NCBI GenBank assembly: GCA_018335915.1
Contig: JAGXRL010000045.1
Span: 1 to 42,137, forward strand
DNA: 42,137 bases
Direction: 5' to 3'
DNA from: Candidatus Latescibacterota bacterium
GTDB lineage: Bacteria > Hydrothermota > Tepidihabitantia > Tepidihabitantales > CAIPLT01
Part shown: positions 17,454 through 25,137 of the stretch, piece by piece
Numbering within the stretch: the stretch's first letter is position 1
Layout: every line of letters begins with the position of its first letter
Program-made: the position numbers and the translations under genes
Notes under the pieces: model-generated
Databases searched by the model: none
What the model saw: the letters and a program-made list of their open reading frames with translations, nothing else
What the model was told of the DNA's origin: nothing

Positions 17454-18348
17454 TTCTCACCTGTTCTCGCAAGGCATCGATTTCTTCTTTGATTTGAATG
17501 CCATCCCGGCTGATTGAGGTATCGCGTCCTTTGGCAAGAATCGTTTCGATTTCTCTGAGCATTTCGGCAAGAATAAATTCCAGTTTACGGCCCACGCTGT
17601 GGATTTTTTTAGTTCGAATCGTCCGCACAAACGAACGGATATGACTGTTCAGCCGGACTACTTCTTCGGTGGTTGCTCTTGATGAATTTAAGAGTTCAAT
17701 CTGATTATTCTCCGCGGCCGATGCGTCACGATTTCGAGTACTTATGACCGCTTTAGCATGAAGTTCTTTTCGGATTGCCTTGCTGCGCCCTTCAATGCTT
17801 TTTAAGTGCATTGCGATAGTCTGGATGCGCCGTAAAAAATCTTTGTATAAAAACGCGCCTTCTTCTTTTTTCATCTTGTTCAAGGCTTTGAGCGCCCTGT
17901 TAACCGTCTGTTTGGTCTTTAGCCAGATTGAGTTCGTCTTGTCTGGCACATCTGACTTAACCGAAACAATCATGCCAGGGTATTGCAGTACTGTATTGAC
18001 ATCAAGTTCGCCTGCGATTTTATATTTCTTTTTCAACTGCCTGGTTAAACTCATCAGATTGGAGAGCAGTTCATAATCCAAACCCAGCACCCGGTTATAT
18101 CTAAGATTATTTTGATTAATTTCTTCGTTAGCGCCGTGAATGCTTACCGACATCTGTATAGAACCACGAAATATATTATCGCTCACAAGTTGTCGAATTT
18201 TATCTTCATATCCGGACAGCGCGGTCGGCAATTTTAGATTGGTTTCGATAAATTTATGGTTTGCCGAGCGAATCTCGACTATCAATTTCGTCTTTTTACG
18301 GGCTAAGCTCGTTTCAGCCCGCCCAACACCAGTCATACTTCTAATCAT
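17443..18348 (-). CDS. yicC: YicC family endoribonuclease-like protein
   Basis: The protein has 301 residues and the family N terminus MIRSMTGVGRAE and C terminus LEFILAEMLREIETILAKG followed by EIDALREQVRNVE. YicC/YloC proteins are reported as RNases acting on RNA in stress and sRNA turnover and are often linked to gmk, as here. AAAGGTGAT lies just before the ATG and matches the extended anti-Shine-Dalgarno complement. This appears to be the first gene of the six-gene string ending with radA. The 5' region (18371-18416) carries ATCTGCG-type repeats and only weak promoter candidates. Confidence 0.93.
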   Translation of the reverse strand: MIRSMTGVGRAETSLARKKTKLIVEIRSANHKFIETNLKLPTALSGYEDKIRQLVSDNIFRGSIQMSVSIHGANEEINQNNLRYNRVLGLDYELLSNLMSLTRQLKKKYKIAGELDVNTVLQYPGMIVSVKSDVPDKTNSIWLKTKQTVNRALKALNKMKKEEGAFLYKDFLRRIQTIAMHLKSIEGRSKAIRKELHAKAVISTRNRDASAAENNQIELLNSSRATTEEVVRLNSHIRSFVRTIRTKKIHSVGRKLEFILAEMLREIETILAKGRDTSISRDGIQIKEEIDALREQVRNVE

Positions 18349-18370
18349 AAATCACCTTTGTATTTATAGC

Positions 18371-18416
18371 ATATGGTTCTAATCTGTGTACATCTGCGTT
18401 AATCTGCGTCGTTTTC
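18371..18416 (+). repeat. ATCTGCG/ATCTGTG short repeats upstream of yicC
   Basis: Three units (AATCTGTGTAC, ATCTGCGTTA, ATCTGCGTCG) with a period of about 10 bases lie between yicC and dtd. They belong to the intergenic repeat family described in the findings. On this side they run antisense to the genes. Confidence 0.6.
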
Positions 18417-18422
18417 ATAATT

Positions 18423-18860
18423 CTACGCTTCCAATATAATCGTTACCGGTCCGTAATTATCCAGTTTGATATCCATTTTCGCGCCGAACACACCGGTTTT
18501 AGTTTTGCATCCGAGATATCTTAATTCCTGCACAAACCGCTCGTATAACTTCTCGGCTGTCTTTGCTTCCATCGCATCGGCAAACGAAGGTCGATTGCCG
18601 TCCGTACAATCAGCATAAAGCGTAAATTGCGACACCACTAAAATTTCACCCTGTATCTGTTCTAAAGAAAGATTCATTTTACCTTGGTCGTCTTCAAAAA
18701 TCCTTAAATTAACAATCTTTTTGGCGAGTTCGCTGCATTTTAATTCGTTGTCATTTTTACCAATGCCGATTAAACACAGAAGTCCATCCTTAATTTGTGC
18801 GATTTCTTTATCGCTCACACGAACTGATGCAAACTTAACTCTCTGTAAAACCATCCTCAT
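18423..18860 (-). CDS. dtd: D-aminoacyl-tRNA deacylase
   Basis: The protein (145 residues, normal length) hydrolyses D-aminoacyl-tRNA and mischarged Gly-tRNA(Ala). The two cross-subunit active-site motifs are present: SQFTLYAD (77-84, family SQFTL) and NYGPVT near the C terminus (family N-x-GPVT). GNRPSFADAM is also conserved. The start MRMVLQRVKFASVRV aligns with the family start. It follows the DJ-1-like gene by 39 bases and probably shares its promoter. Confidence 0.95.
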   Translation of the reverse strand: MRMVLQRVKFASVRVSDKEIAQIKDGLLCLIGIGKNDNELKCSELAKKIVNLRIFEDDQGKMNLSLEQIQGEILVVSQFTLYADCTDGNRPSFADAMEAKTAEKLYERFVQELRYLGCKTKTGVFGAKMDIKLDNYGPVTIILEA

Positions 18861-18899
18861 GCTCTATCTTTAACTTTTCCTTGTTAATAAAATCCGATT

Positions 18900-19586
18900 T
18901 TAATTATCAGACTTTAAATTTAATATCTGCATCGCAATTGCCCGGGCAAACTTTTCTGAGTCTTGGGGTGAAGCGGCAGTAATCACATTCCCGCTAATCA
19001 CCACATCATCTTGAAGGTATAAAACTCCTTTTTCTTTGAACTCGGCAATTGTCGAGCGGTCTCTAAATACGGTTGCGCGTCGGCCATTAAGAATTCCTGC
19101 CCGGGCCAGGGTAATCGGTGCCAGACAAATTGCGGATACAATTTTTCCGGGCGTGCGTTCAAAATATCGAGCGAGATTATGTACATTCTCATCGTTCCAA
19201 TAAATCGCGGCGCCGGTTCCGCCGACCAGAATCATCCCGTCAAATGCAAGCGAATCAATCTCTTTTATCACCAGTTGCGGTTTAATAACGGTTCCTAAAA
19301 GCCCGGTTGCATATATGGTATCGCGCGAGGCAACTCTGATTTTATGGCCAAGTCCGGTCAAAAACTCATACGGAATTTTAAACTCTTCGTCTCGAAATGC
19401 GCGCGGGGCAACAATCATAACAAACCATTTAACCTGGCTCGAATCAGTAACGGGCAGTATCGGGTTTTTCAACAATAAAGACAGTTCTTTACCGACTATG
19501 GCTTTGGGGTCAACAAGACTGCTCTTATTCTTGCCACAGCCAATGACCATTACACAACTTATAATGATGAGAAATATCTTGTTCAT
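18900..19586 (-). CDS. DJ-1/PfpI family lipoprotein
   Basis: The mature part is a DJ-1/PfpI fold of the class I glutamine amidotransferase-like superfamily. The nucleophile elbow SAICLAP and a preceding acidic segment (FDGMILVGGTG, then IYWNDE) match proteins described as putative proteases, chaperones or glyoxalases. A signal peptide MNKIFLIIISCVMVIGCGK ends in a lipobox-like V-I-G-C, so it is probably lipid-anchored and faces the periplasm, which is unusual for the family. ATG 19586 is chosen because the signal peptide starts there. A TTG at 19607, 8 bases after a -10 box, could be a leaderless start adding seven residues. Confidence 0.82.
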   Translation of the reverse strand: MNKIFLIIISCVMVIGCGKNKSSLVDPKAIVGKELSLLLKNPILPVTDSSQVKWFVMIVAPRAFRDEEFKIPYEFLTGLGHKIRVASRDTIYATGLLGTVIKPQLVIKEIDSLAFDGMILVGGTGAAIYWNDENVHNLARYFERTPGKIVSAICLAPITLARAGILNGRRATVFRDRSTIAEFKEKGVLYLQDDVVISGNVITAASPQDSEKFARAIAMQILNLKSDN

Positions 19587-19615
19587 CGTTACATTTAAGA
19601 AATTCAACCTTTTTT

Positions 19616-19644
19616 ACTATAACTTAAAAAAAATGGCTTGTCAA
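19616..19644 (-). promoter_or_regulatory. promoter of the DJ-1-like lipoprotein and dtd genes
   Basis: The minus strand has exact TTGACA (19639-19644), a 17-base spacer and TATAGT (19616-19621). The start codon is 8 bases (TTG) or 29 bases (ATG) further on. Confidence 0.7.
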
Positions 19645-19660
19645 GACTCTTGCCCAATCC

Positions 19661-20530
19661 TTAAAATAACCTCATCTCGCCGGCTTTGCCGATATATCCC
19701 CAGGACATTGATTTGGTTGTAAATCCATACCCGACATTACCTTTGCGGTCAAGACCAATCACGCCGCACAAAACATTTTTCTCTTTTGCCATGGCAATCC
19801 CTTTGCTCACTGCTTTTTGAGCCGGTAACCCATCTGTCAAATCTGCGACATATTTTGCTAAAAACAATCTGATTATCTCTTCGCCGTGACCGGTTGCCGC
19901 GACCCCACTATTTTTTGTGGCATATACGCCCGCGCCGAAAATCGGCGTGTCGCCGACTCGACCCGGCATCTTGCCAAGAATCCCGCCAGTCGAGTTCGCT
20001 ACTGCAATCTGATTATCATTATCCAGAGCAACTGCGCCGACCGTACCCAATTTCAGATAATTATTCAGTTTTGGAAAATAAGCTGAATTGCCGCGTTTTT
20101 TGAATCTAGCCAGGCGCCGCTTTTGAACTTCAAGTATCTTTTCATATTTTTTAAAACCCCTTCTTCGGGAAAATTTCTGTGCACCCGGACCAACCAGTAA
20201 AAGATGGTCCGTCTTTTCCATAACCTGCCGGGCAACTAAAATCGGATTTTTGACCTGCTTGATTGCGCCGACCGCGCCATATTCACCTTGACCAATCATA
20301 ACCGAAGCGTCCAGTTCGACCGTGCCATCTAAAGTTAAGGTTGCACCCGACCCGCAATTAAAAATCGTGCTGTCTTCCATATATTTAACTGCTTCGCAAA
20401 CCGCATCTAAAGCTTTGCCGCCCTGATTAAGAATTGCCCACCCGATTTGCAATGCTTTTTTAATACCGCGCCGGTGCGCTGCAGCGTTTTTTATCCGCCC
20501 GGCGCCGCCATGAATAATAATTACTGGCAT
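19661..20530 (-). CDS. isoaspartyl peptidase / L-asparaginase (Ntn hydrolase)
   Basis: The 289-residue precursor is of the plant-type asparaginase family, which cleaves beta-aspartyl dipeptides and asparagine. It should self-cleave before Thr163 in NYLKLGTVGAVALD, with Thr163 becoming the catalytic N terminus of the small subunit. VGDTPIFGAGVYA and ATGHGEEIIR supply the usual substrate-binding residues. The N terminus IIIHGGAG is typical. It lies 39 bases after mutM, in a gap made of AACTTTTAAACC-type repeats. No signal peptide is present, so it is cytoplasmic. Confidence 0.92.
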   Translation of the reverse strand: MPVIIIHGGAGRIKNAAAHRRGIKKALQIGWAILNQGGKALDAVCEAVKYMEDSTIFNCGSGATLTLDGTVELDASVMIGQGEYGAVGAIKQVKNPILVARQVMEKTDHLLLVGPGAQKFSRRRGFKKYEKILEVQKRRLARFKKRGNSAYFPKLNNYLKLGTVGAVALDNDNQIAVANSTGGILGKMPGRVGDTPIFGAGVYATKNSGVAATGHGEEIIRLFLAKYVADLTDGLPAQKAVSKGIAMAKEKNVLCGVIGLDRKGNVGYGFTTKSMSWGYIGKAGEMRLF

Positions 20531-20532
20531 TG

Positions 20533-20575
20533 TAACCTTTCAACTTTTAAACCTTTAAACTTTTTAACCTTATTT
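20533..20575. repeat. AACTTTTAAACC-type short repeat between mutM and the asparaginase gene
   Basis: Tandem degenerate units AACCTTTC, AACTTTTAAACC, TTTAAACTTTTTAACC fill the gap between the two genes. Related units occur at 21645-21688 and 32240-32277. Confidence 0.5.
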
Positions 20576-21406
20576 CTTGGCTTGGCATTTTGGACAGAAC
20601 CGGGTTCTGCGATTGCCGATTTTCTTAAATTCGATTAGCGTGCCACACTTTCGGCATTTTTCGCCCTCCCGGTCAAAAACATAAGAACAGAACTGATAAC
20701 CGCCTTCTTTGCCATCAGGCCGCAAATAATCAGAAATACTCGTGCCTTTTGATTTGATACCTGCTTTAATCACCTGTCGTAAGGTTATGGCAAGTTTTTT
20801 AATATCATTTAATGTCAGCTTGTTTGCTCGTGTTAAAGGATGAATGCCAGCCAGAAACAAAGCTTCGTCAGAATAGATATTGCCGATGCCGGCCGTGATA
20901 GATTGGTCTAATAATAAATTTTTAATTGGTGCTTTACGACCCTTGAGTTTAGAATAAAGATAATCAAAACAAAACTTCTTATCAATCGGCTCTAACCCAA
21001 GTTCTTTTAAACCGCCCAAAACATCCGGATAATTATCTTTTTCTACCAGATATGCCCGTCCCAATACTCTGGGCTCAACAAAACTCAAATTTTTCTTGCC
21101 TGACAAAAAAAACCGAATCCGTTCATGTTTTGGTGCATCTTTTTTATTGCCATTCCAGACTAATAACTGTCCTGACAAACGCAGATGAATAATCATTGCC
21201 TTGTCACTGTTCAGCTCAAATATCAGATACTTTGCTTTACGCGCCAGATTGGTAATCGTTTTGCCGGTCACTTCTTTCTTGAAAACATCAGCCGACGGAT
21301 AACCGATAATATCTGGCCGCTGAATATAGATTTTACTTATCTTTCTATTAATCACATACGGATTCAATTCCCGTCGAATTGTTTCAACTTCTGGTAATTC
21401 TGGCAT
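20570..21406 (-). CDS. mutM: formamidopyrimidine-DNA glycosylase
   Basis: The protein (278 residues) removes oxidised purines such as 8-oxoguanine and cuts the AP site by beta,delta-elimination. The N terminus PELPEVETIRRELNP gives the catalytic Pro (after Met removal) and Glu. The middle has DQSITAGIGNIYSDEALFLA with the helix-two-turn-helix signature. The C-terminal zinc finger has C-x(11)-C-x2-C and a later CPKC with NRRTRF, the loop holding the conserved Arg. Its ATG is 7 bases from a consensus -10 box, so the message should be leaderless. Confidence 0.96.
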   Translation of the reverse strand: MPELPEVETIRRELNPYVINRKISKIYIQRPDIIGYPSADVFKKEVTGKTITNLARKAKYLIFELNSDKAMIIHLRLSGQLLVWNGNKKDAPKHERIRFFLSGKKNLSFVEPRVLGRAYLVEKDNYPDVLGGLKELGLEPIDKKFCFDYLYSKLKGRKAPIKNLLLDQSITAGIGNIYSDEALFLAGIHPLTRANKLTLNDIKKLAITLRQVIKAGIKSKGTSISDYLRPDGKEGGYQFCSYVFDREGEKCRKCGTLIEFKKIGNRRTRFCPKCQAKK

Positions 21407-21413
21407 AAATTAA

Positions 21414-21442
21414 ATTATACATTATTTAGCACAGATTTTCAA
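21414..21442 (-). promoter_or_regulatory. promoter of mutM, giving a leaderless message
   Basis: The minus strand has TTGAAA (21437-21442), a 17-base spacer and exact TATAAT (21414-21419), then 7 bases and the mutM ATG. Confidence 0.7.
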
Positions 21443-21691
21443 TTATAAAATTTCTTAATTTATTATTAATAAATCCGACGATTAAACCCGCCTCTGGTCC
21501 CGCTTTTCTCTTCTGCCTATTTTCCTGTTCCAGACCCGTATTTCAGTCCGCAATCCCGTTTTAATCCCTCTGATAAATTTTACGCCCCAACCTGTCCGCC
21601 GCTTATCGAGTGTCTCCACTAACCATCTTGCGCAGCTGCATACTCAACTCATAACTCTTAACTCTTTAACACTTAAACCTTATATTCCTTC

Positions 21692-21719
21692 TTGACAGAG
21701 GGGATAGCTCCCCTATGTT
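21692..21719 (+). promoter_or_regulatory. promoter-like site with a palindromic operator in the spacer
   Basis: TTGACA (21692-21697) and TATGTT (21714-21719) are 16 bases apart. The spacer holds AGGGGA-TAGC-TCCCCT (21699-21714), a perfect inverted repeat. A repressor bound here would block RNA polymerase. What it transcribes is unclear: the next gene starts about 450 bases downstream. Confidence 0.45.
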
Positions 21720-21784
21720 AAAGGATTTTCAACCTAAGAATATGGTATGTATATGATTAGATTAAATTTCCGCTCAAAAATAAC

Positions 21785-21824
21785 ATTACTGATCAGTAAT
21801 ATTTTATTCTACCTACAGGTAGAA
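21785..21824. promoter_or_regulatory. two adjacent inverted repeats upstream of the AAA+ gene
   Basis: ATTACTGATCAGTAAT (21785-21800) is a perfect 16-base palindrome. TTCTACC-TACA-GGTAGAA (21807-21824) is a perfect 7-bp inverted repeat 6 bases later. They could be protein-binding sites or a hairpin terminator of a short RNA from 21725. The sequence does not decide between these. Confidence 0.5.
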
Positions 21825-22175
21825 ATCAAAAAAATTAAATATTTATCATTTTTCTTGAAACCTTTTCCATTTTTTTACGTCTAATATAGTATGGAAGGTA
21901 TATTTTTGCATTTTAAGACTGTTAATATGACACCAGACAATAAAAATTCATACCGTAATATCATTTAATTCAGGAAGCAAAGAAAAAAGTTTACAAAAAC
22001 AACTACCATATATTGTGGTTTTTATAGATGCAATACTAAAATATGCATTTTTTTGCCAATAAATTTAAGTTCTATCTGACAATTGACGAAAAAGTGCTAT
22101 ATATAATATAGGGAGGGCAGTAATTTTCCTCTCGCTATTAAAAAAGTATCAATAATAAAGAAAGGGGAAAAATAT

Positions 22176-23639
22176 ATGGACCAAAAAACCGGTAATGTAA
22201 GCCAGGACCAAAAATTAGCCGTAACTAAACCCAGGGATATTGCGGCAATTAACCTTAACTACATAAGGATGTTGCGTGGGGTGTGTAACCATTATTTGAA
22301 TCGCTTTAAAAATATCTCGGACTCCACATATTATGAGCAGGTATTTATGCTTCAATTAGCCCGACAAAGAAAACCCTTGCCCGATTCAGAAGAAGACCAT
22401 TTTGAGATTGCCCGTGATATTGACGAAAAAAGATTGATTGAACTTAAACAAGAAGCGGCAAGTGTTACTGGCGAAATCAATTTTGAAAAACTCTGTGACG
22501 AGCACAATCTTGATAAAGCGGAGCGGATAATTCTCGCCACGCTGTTTTTTAGGCGTTTTTCTGACAAAGAAGTCGTTGGCCTTGACCTGCTCAGGGTTGC
22601 CGGCTTAATAAACAACTGCGAGCCGTTACTTAAAAGCGACCTGCTTTCTTCTTCCGGTACGCTCATGAAAGCCGGCTTAATCGAGGCTGACAGCGACCGT
22701 TTTTACCGCGATAGAAAAAAGATGCCATTTGAAAAAGAATATAAAATATCCAAGAAAGCATTTAACCAAATCGCGGGCGTCCCGGAGAAAAACGACGAAC
22801 CCCGAATCAGCGGTGATGACCCTGACGACCCGCTACCATCAACTCTTGATATCAGAGAACCTGAAGTTTGTTTTGATAATCTAATCTTGCCCCAGGAAAT
22901 CATAACCAGTATTGAAGATGCTTTATGGCAGTTCGTGAACGGAGAAAAGGTTTATGAAAAATACGGGTTGGGCAGTAAAATTCCTTATGGTCGGGCTGTG
23001 GTAATGCTTTTTTACGGTCCGTCCGGCACTGGTAAGACCGCAACCAGCGAAGCGATTGCTCGCCAACTCGGCAAAAAAATTGGTTATGTCAGTTATGAAA
23101 AAATAGTCAACAAGTGGGTTGGTAATTCGGAAAAGAATCTGTCTAATATTTTCAGCGAAGCCAAAGAAAATAACTGCGTACTATTATTTGACGAAGCCGA
23201 TGCCCTGTTTGCCGAACGGATGAATCAAGGTCACAGCACGGACCGGATGTATAATAATATGGCGAATATTTTGATGCAGGAATTGGAGCGGGCCGCATCG
23301 CTGGTGATTTTAACGACCAATCGTGAAGTCGTGATTGACAAGGCATTTGAGCGAAGACTGCTCTTAAAATTAAAATTCGACTTACCCCCAGCTCCAGAAC
23401 GGGAAAAAATCTGGGAAGTATTCTTAAAAGACTGCCCTAAGCTAAGTCCGGATGTCTCGTTTGAAGAACTCGGAAATTTTGAACTTGCTGGCGGCAAGAT
23501 TAAAAACATTGTGCTTAAGGCGGTAATGAAATGCGCAAAACAAGACCGACCTATTACCCAGGCCGACCTGCTCGCCTATGCCCGACAAGAAACTCAAAAC
23601 AGACTGACCGGAGAAAAAAATATCGGATTTAAAAACTAA
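22176..23639 (+). CDS. AAA+ ATPase of the SpoVK/Ycf46/Vps4 type
   Basis: The protein has 487 residues. The N-terminal 230 or so are helical and charged and match nothing I recognise. The C-terminal AAA+ module has Walker A GPSGTGKT (281-288), Walker B LLFDEADALF (Asp339, Glu340), sensor 1 VILTTNRE, arginine-finger candidates in FERRLLLKLKF, and a sensor 2/lid region. Such proteins remodel or unfold protein partners; the partner would be set by the N-terminal part. AAAGGGG precedes the ATG. It is convergent with a nuclease-like gene and lies in AT-rich, accessory-looking DNA. It could belong to a stress or defence module, but nothing here proves that. Confidence 0.82.
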   Translation: MDQKTGNVSQDQKLAVTKPRDIAAINLNYIRMLRGVCNHYLNRFKNISDSTYYEQVFMLQLARQRKPLPDSEEDHFEIARDIDEKRLIELKQEAASVTGEINFEKLCDEHNLDKAERIILATLFFRRFSDKEVVGLDLLRVAGLINNCEPLLKSDLLSSSGTLMKAGLIEADSDRFYRDRKKMPFEKEYKISKKAFNQIAGVPEKNDEPRISGDDPDDPLPSTLDIREPEVCFDNLILPQEIITSIEDALWQFVNGEKVYEKYGLGSKIPYGRAVVMLFYGPSGTGKTATSEAIARQLGKKIGYVSYEKIVNKWVGNSEKNLSNIFSEAKENNCVLLFDEADALFAERMNQGHSTDRMYNNMANILMQELERAASLVILTTNREVVIDKAFERRLLLKLKFDLPPAPEREKIWEVFLKDCPKLSPDVSFEELGNFELAGGKIKNIVLKAVMKCAKQDRPITQADLLAYARQETQNRLTGEKNIGFKN

Positions 23640-23651
23640 CAAATAAAGCAA

Positions 23652-23680
23652 GTAGCCGCAGACTGTTTATCTGCGGCTAC
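23652..23680. terminator. perfect hairpin between convergent genes
   Basis: An 11-bp perfect stem GTAGCCGCAGA / TCTGCGGCTAC with loop CTGTTTA lies between the AAA+ stop and the nuclease-like stop. It is followed by AATTTGTTT on the plus strand and TTGCTTTATTT on the minus strand, so it can serve as a bidirectional terminator. Confidence 0.75.
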
Positions 23681-23697
23681 AATTTGTTTACGATTAG

Positions 23698-24336
23698 TTA
23701 TTCATCTAGATTAAAGTTTATTATCGTTTTTGTATTTGAAAGAGGTCTCATCCTTTTTATTCTACCATAATTCATAAATCCAAAATAATCGTAAATTGCC
23801 GGCCATATATTTTTTACCATAGAAAAAATTTTGTGATTATTCTTGGCATCATCATCAGTGATTAAAACATAATACGGTTTTTTACCCAAAACTTCTTTAA
23901 ACATTTTTCTTTGTTTATATGTCCCGATAACTTTGCCACCATCGCTGAAAGGAAAACCTAAGCTGGTTAGTCTCTTTTTATTTGAAGCACACAAATCTTT
24001 GCCAATTACAATAAAACGTTTCATTTGTTTTGTATAATGTTCCGATTTAGTCTTTATCAATTTATCTATTGATGCAGTTTCAAATTCGAAGATGATATTA
24101 TATTTAGTAGTTGTTATTATAGCATCTGGTTCGCCCCTTCCTTGTTTTCCTCGACCAAATGAAGGGAATAAAAATATATATTGGACTAATTCTTTCTTCA
24201 GTTTATTTTTAATATCCTTATTAGTCCAATCAATATTGAATAGAAAATCAGAAATTTTAGATTTTTCAACCAAATCACGAAAAAATGTAAATGTGATTCC
24301 GTTTTCTCCGAATGGGTATAATTTTGTATCTAACAT
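23698..24336 (-). CDS. hypothetical protein with PD-(D/E)xK-like nuclease motif
   Basis: The protein has 212 residues. I do not recognise the family, but residues 70-86 (PD at 70-71, then NIIFEFE with Glu84 and Glu86) have the spacing and hydrophobic beta-strands of a PD-(D/E)xK nuclease core, with Glu in place of the last Lys. A GRGKQGRGEP loop precedes it. The second half alternates strands and helices (RFIVIGKDL, YYVLITDDDA). It starts 2 bases after the HD gene stops, with its AAAGGAG ribosome binding site inside the last HD codons, so the two are co-translated. Restriction-like or transposon-related activity is possible. Composition is AT-rich compared with the core genes. Confidence 0.6.
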   Translation of the reverse strand: MLDTKLYPFGENGITFTFFRDLVEKSKISDFLFNIDWTNKDIKNKLKKELVQYIFLFPSFGRGKQGRGEPDAIITTTKYNIIFEFETASIDKLIKTKSEHYTKQMKRFIVIGKDLCASNKKRLTSLGFPFSDGGKVIGTYKQRKMFKEVLGKKPYYVLITDDDAKNNHKIFSMVKNIWPAIYDYFGFMNYGRIKRMRPLSNTKTIINFNLDE

Positions 24337-24338
24337 CT

Positions 24339-24914
24339 TTACTCCTTTCTAAAGTAATTCTTATTTTCTTTTATCTCTCTTCCCTCTTCCAAAACTGCTG
24401 CGGTCCAGGTATCGGCAAAGGTTAAGAGAAGTGTTAATGGACATTCCCGATGAGCAATAAATTTATTTTCTACTATATATTGCCCGTCGTGATATAAAAT
24501 CGCTTGCGCTTCTTCATCACTTAATGGTATATATTTCGTCACCAGGTATAAACTTCTATTTGCGATTGACATTTCTACCTGGTCTGTATTATAAGCATAA
24601 CCATCTTTAGTCTTTTTATATCTCGGTGCCCAGGGCATACCGATTTTTCCGACATCGTGAAACAGCGCGACAATAACACAACTCTCTTCGGATAATGCAG
24701 GCGCTAATAATTCACGCAGTTTTAGCAAAGTCTTGGCAACACCGACCGAATGCATTAATAATCCCTTTTCAACACTCATATGATACCTGACACTCGCCGG
24801 CGCATCTAACCAGGTTGTTTTAGTTTCTAAAAATTGTATGAATTGGTCAAACTCTTTTTTTCTCTCTATAACCTTTGTTTTAAGCTCTTCATATTCTTTT
24901 TCTAATTCAGTCAT
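24339..24914 (-). CDS. HD domain phosphohydrolase
   Basis: The protein has 191 residues. The metal-binding HD set is complete: His55 (LLMHSVGVA), His86-Asp87 (LFHDVGKIG), His142 (ILYHDGQ) and Asp168 (TFADTW). An N-terminal coiled helix (residues 1-30) precedes it. The compact form resembles stand-alone HD proteins often found in phage and accessory DNA, with nucleotide or RNA phosphate substrates. AAAAGGTGGT before the ATG is a clear ribosome binding site. It forms a two-gene operon with the nuclease-like gene. A TTGACA lies upstream at about 24970-24975, but a good -10 box at normal spacing is not seen. Confidence 0.75.
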   Translation of the reverse strand: MTELEKEYEELKTKVIERKKEFDQFIQFLETKTTWLDAPASVRYHMSVEKGLLMHSVGVAKTLLKLRELLAPALSEESCVIVALFHDVGKIGMPWAPRYKKTKDGYAYNTDQVEMSIANRSLYLVTKYIPLSDEEAQAILYHDGQYIVENKFIAHRECPLTLLLTFADTWTAAVLEEGREIKENKNYFRKE

Positions 24915-25040
24915 TTTCGACCACCTTTTCCTTTAACAATCATATATAACCTTACCCGTAATTTTTTAACTGTCAATATGTTAATTTATCATATTGACTT
25001 TTATTTTTCTCAATATATCCTTTGTCAAGCGGATTTGTTC

Positions 25041-25073
25041 TGTGTTAATCAGTGTGATCCGTGGTTAAAAATA
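25041..25073 (+). repeat. ATCCGTG-type short repeat before the prenyltransferase-fold gene
   Basis: Units TCTGTGTTA, ATCAGTGTG, ATCCGTGGTTA repeat at about 9-10 bases. This is a member of the intergenic family. Confidence 0.6.
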
Positions 25074-25137
25074 TGAGATTTGCCCGATGTTTGACCGGTA
25101 TTCTGAAAATGATATTGGGTGAGCGGCTTTAATTAAA

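Larger units (their letters stand above)
21407..22175. other. long AT-rich intergenic region with palindromes before the AAA+ gene
   Basis: These 769 bases hold no supported gene. They contain the mutM promoter, an AACTCTTAAC-type repeat (21645-21688), a promoter-like TTGACA with a palindrome in its spacer (21692-21719), a 16-base perfect palindrome (21785-21800), a 7-bp inverted repeat (21807-21824), and a possible AAA+ promoter near 22082-22110 (TTGACG, then TATATAATATAG, spacing short). Open frames are shorter than about 15 codons. Composition is more AT-rich than the flanking genes. Confidence 0.6.

Noticed and set aside
21927-21968. 13-codon frame MTPDNKNSYRNII before the AAA+ gene
   Set aside because: It has no ribosome binding site or promoter and is within chance expectation for AT-rich DNA.
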